Shown one piece after another: positions 51,806 to 52,952 of a stretch of DNA of 52,952 nt. Location of the stretch: contig JAFGXP010000009.1 in the NCBI GenBank assembly GCA_016936535.1, positions 1-52,952 on the forward strand, written 5' to 3'. The DNA is from Thiotrichales bacterium (lineage in GTDB: Bacteria > Pseudomonadota > Gammaproteobacteria > Thiomicrospirales > Thiomicrospiraceae). The notes beneath the pieces were generated by a model. The model saw only the letters and a list, made by a program, of their open reading frames with translations. It ran no database searches and had not been told where the DNA came from. The stretch's first letter is position 1; the number at the start of each line of letters is the position of its first letter. Both the position numbers and the translations under genes were made by a program.

Positions 51806-52951
51806 TTATAAAAAGGCACTGACCACGTTATTTAAATATACCTTGCCGCGCAACGTCAGCGACAAATGTCCCTCTTCGACCACAATCCACTGCTGCTGTT
51901 GTAATTTCTGCAAATAGGGTGTCAAAGCCGCCAGTGCCAGACCGGTTCGCTCGCTAAACAAAGATAAAGCAAAACCTTCTTGCAAACGCAAAGCATTGAG
52001 CATGAACTCAAAAAGAATCTCTTTATCGTCAACCGAGGTTGTTCGGCCAAACTGTCCTGCATGGACTGCCTGCACATAGGCACCCGGGGATGCTGGCATT
52101 TGAGTACGCAGCACCCGCCCTTCTGGAGCAAGCGTGATTTTGCCATGCGCCCCTGCGCCCAAGCCAAGGTAATCGCCAAACTGCCAATAATTGAGGTTAT
52201 GGCGACACGATTTGCCCTCTTTGGCATAAGCCGAGACTTCATAATGCCGATAGCCGGCGTTGGCGATGATTTTCTGACAGGCTTCCTGCATCTCCCAAGC
52301 GGCATCGTCATCGGGCAAAGGCGGCGGCTGTTTGAAAAACGGCGTGTTCGGCTCCAAGGTTAATTGATAGTGCGACAGATGCGGCGGCGCAAACGCCAAT
52401 GCCTGCTCGACATCGGCAATCGCTTCCTCCAGCGTTTGATTGGGCAAGGCAAACATCAAATCCAGATTGAAGTTCTCAAACCCGGCGTCTTTCGCCGCCG
52501 CTATCGCCAATTTGGCTTCCGCCGCCGAATGAATCCGTCCGAGCGCGGTTAATTTTTCATCGTCAAAACTTTGAATGCCCATCGACAAACGGTTAATCCC
52601 TGCTTGACGAAACATCGTAAATTTTTCAAAATCCACCGTGCCAGGATTCGCTTCCAAGGTAATTTCAATCTGCGGGTTAAAGCCTAACAGTGCCCGCGCC
52701 TGCGACAGAAAGCGGTTTAATCCTTCCTCAGAAAACAGACTCGGCGTACCGCCACCGAAAAAGATACTTTTAATCGGCCGCCCCCAGATTTGAGGTAAGC
52801 TTTGCTCCAGTTGCTTAAGCATTGCCTCAATGTAAGCAGCCTCGTCCAGTTCAGGTTTTAAGGTATGCGAATTAAAATCGCAATAGGGACATTTTTGAAT
52901 GCACCACGGATAATGCACATACAAGCTTAAAGGCAGCGGTTGAGAAAATTG
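51806..52951 (-). CDS. hemW: Radical SAM heme chaperone HemW (5' end outside window)
   Basis: Radical SAM protein that binds heme and is thought to insert it into respiratory enzymes; formerly called an oxygen-independent coproporphyrinogen oxidase. The cluster motif is CIQKCPYCDF (Cys-x3-Cys-x2-Cys). Then FFGGGTPSLF, LEANPGT, and RLSMGIQSFDDEKL follow, with HemN-type C-terminal domain (LGLGAGAHGKI, RTTSVDDKEILFEFMLNALRL). The cysteine that marks true HemN before the cluster is absent. The frame stays open to the window edge with LPLSLYVHYPWC, so the true start lies to the right of 52952. The TTG at 52924 is not the start. Confidence 0.94.
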   Translation of the reverse strand, partial: QFSQPLPLSLYVHYPWCIQKCPYCDFNSHTLKPELDEAAYIEAMLKQLEQSLPQIWGRPIKSIFFGGGTPSLFSEEGLNRFLSQARALLGFNPQIEITLEANPGTVDFEKFTMFRQAGINRLSMGIQSFDDEKLTALGRIHSAAEAKLAIAAAKDAGFENFNLDLMFALPNQTLEEAIADVEQALAFAPPHLSHYQLTLEPNTPFFKQPPPLPDDDAAWEMQEACQKIIANAGYRHYEVSAYAKEGKSCRHNLNYWQFGDYLGLGAGAHGKITLAPEGRVLRTQMPASPGAYVQAVHAGQFGRTTSVDDKEILFEFMLNALRLQEGFALSLFSERTGLALAALTPYLQKLQQQQWIVVEEGHLSLTLRGKVYLNNVVSAFL

Positions 52952-52952
52952 C

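Overview
The window is a gene-dense stretch of a gammaproteobacterial chromosome. It holds about fifty protein genes, one of them cut by the right edge (hemW), and one is probably frameshifted. I see no rRNA, tRNA, insertion sequence, prophage or CRISPR array. Several blocks keep gene order known from Escherichia coli: yibN-grxC-secB-gpsA divergent from gpmM with trmL close by, ygiW followed by a qseBC-like two-component system, trxA-rho, and mutY-yggX divergent from trmB with hemW nearby. A TsoY-like membrane protein, selD-selU, an orphan TRAP binding protein, and a DUF6502-DUF5666 operon suggest a sulfur-oxidising Piscirickettsiaceae-type organism (Hydrogenovibrio, Thiomicrospira or Thiomicrorhabdus). 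That placement is an inference from gene content, not a database result.

Layout. 1-220: T-tracts with two DnaA-box-like 9-mers, then the tyrS terminator. 222-7041: housekeeping genes (tyrS, a class 1B-type pyrD, trmL, gpsA, secB, grxC, a rhodanese, gpmM). 7305-13226: glutamate synthase gltBD. 13371-16618: periplasmic OB-fold protein, response regulator and sensor kinase, converging on an outer-membrane barrel gene and a 42-residue secreted peptide. 16847-20311: polytopic membrane protein, a parS-like palindrome, a DUF2798 protein and a double-PAS chemoreceptor. 20435-23173: operon of DUF6502, DUF5666 lipoprotein, a second 42-residue peptide related to the first, and a 39-codon ORF ending at an intrinsic terminator. 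23688-27036: patatin, selD, selU. 27040-27505: two very short reverse-strand transcription units. 27876-32124: ChaN-like protein, ldhA, TRAP receptor, cbpA. 32210-39738: uvrD followed on the same strand by fetA, fetB, a hydrolase-TlpA fusion, a DUF2946-like protein and a TonB-dependent receptor. 40118-44380: trxA, rho, rpmE2, a degenerate nuclease-like protein, hemE. 44577-47980: TlpA, DUF4266, DUF3570, ApbE and a membrane-anchored LuxR-type regulator. 48330-52952: yggX, mutY, trmB, an AsmA-family protein, hemW.

The most novel material is small or modular. First, a pair of paralogous 42-residue secreted peptides shares the core ACPMPAD and the C-terminus QIR; both are below normal ORF cut-offs. 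Second, the TlpA/DUF4266/DUF3570/ApbE/LuxR cluster has a DSLTGAS segment in DUF3570 that resembles an ApbE flavinylation site, and a perfect 18-bp dyad upstream. Third, a metal-handling gene run lies behind uvrD. Fourth, there is a parS-like palindrome about 18 kb from the DnaA-box pair. Functions of the DUF proteins and peptides are unknown, and I do not assign any.
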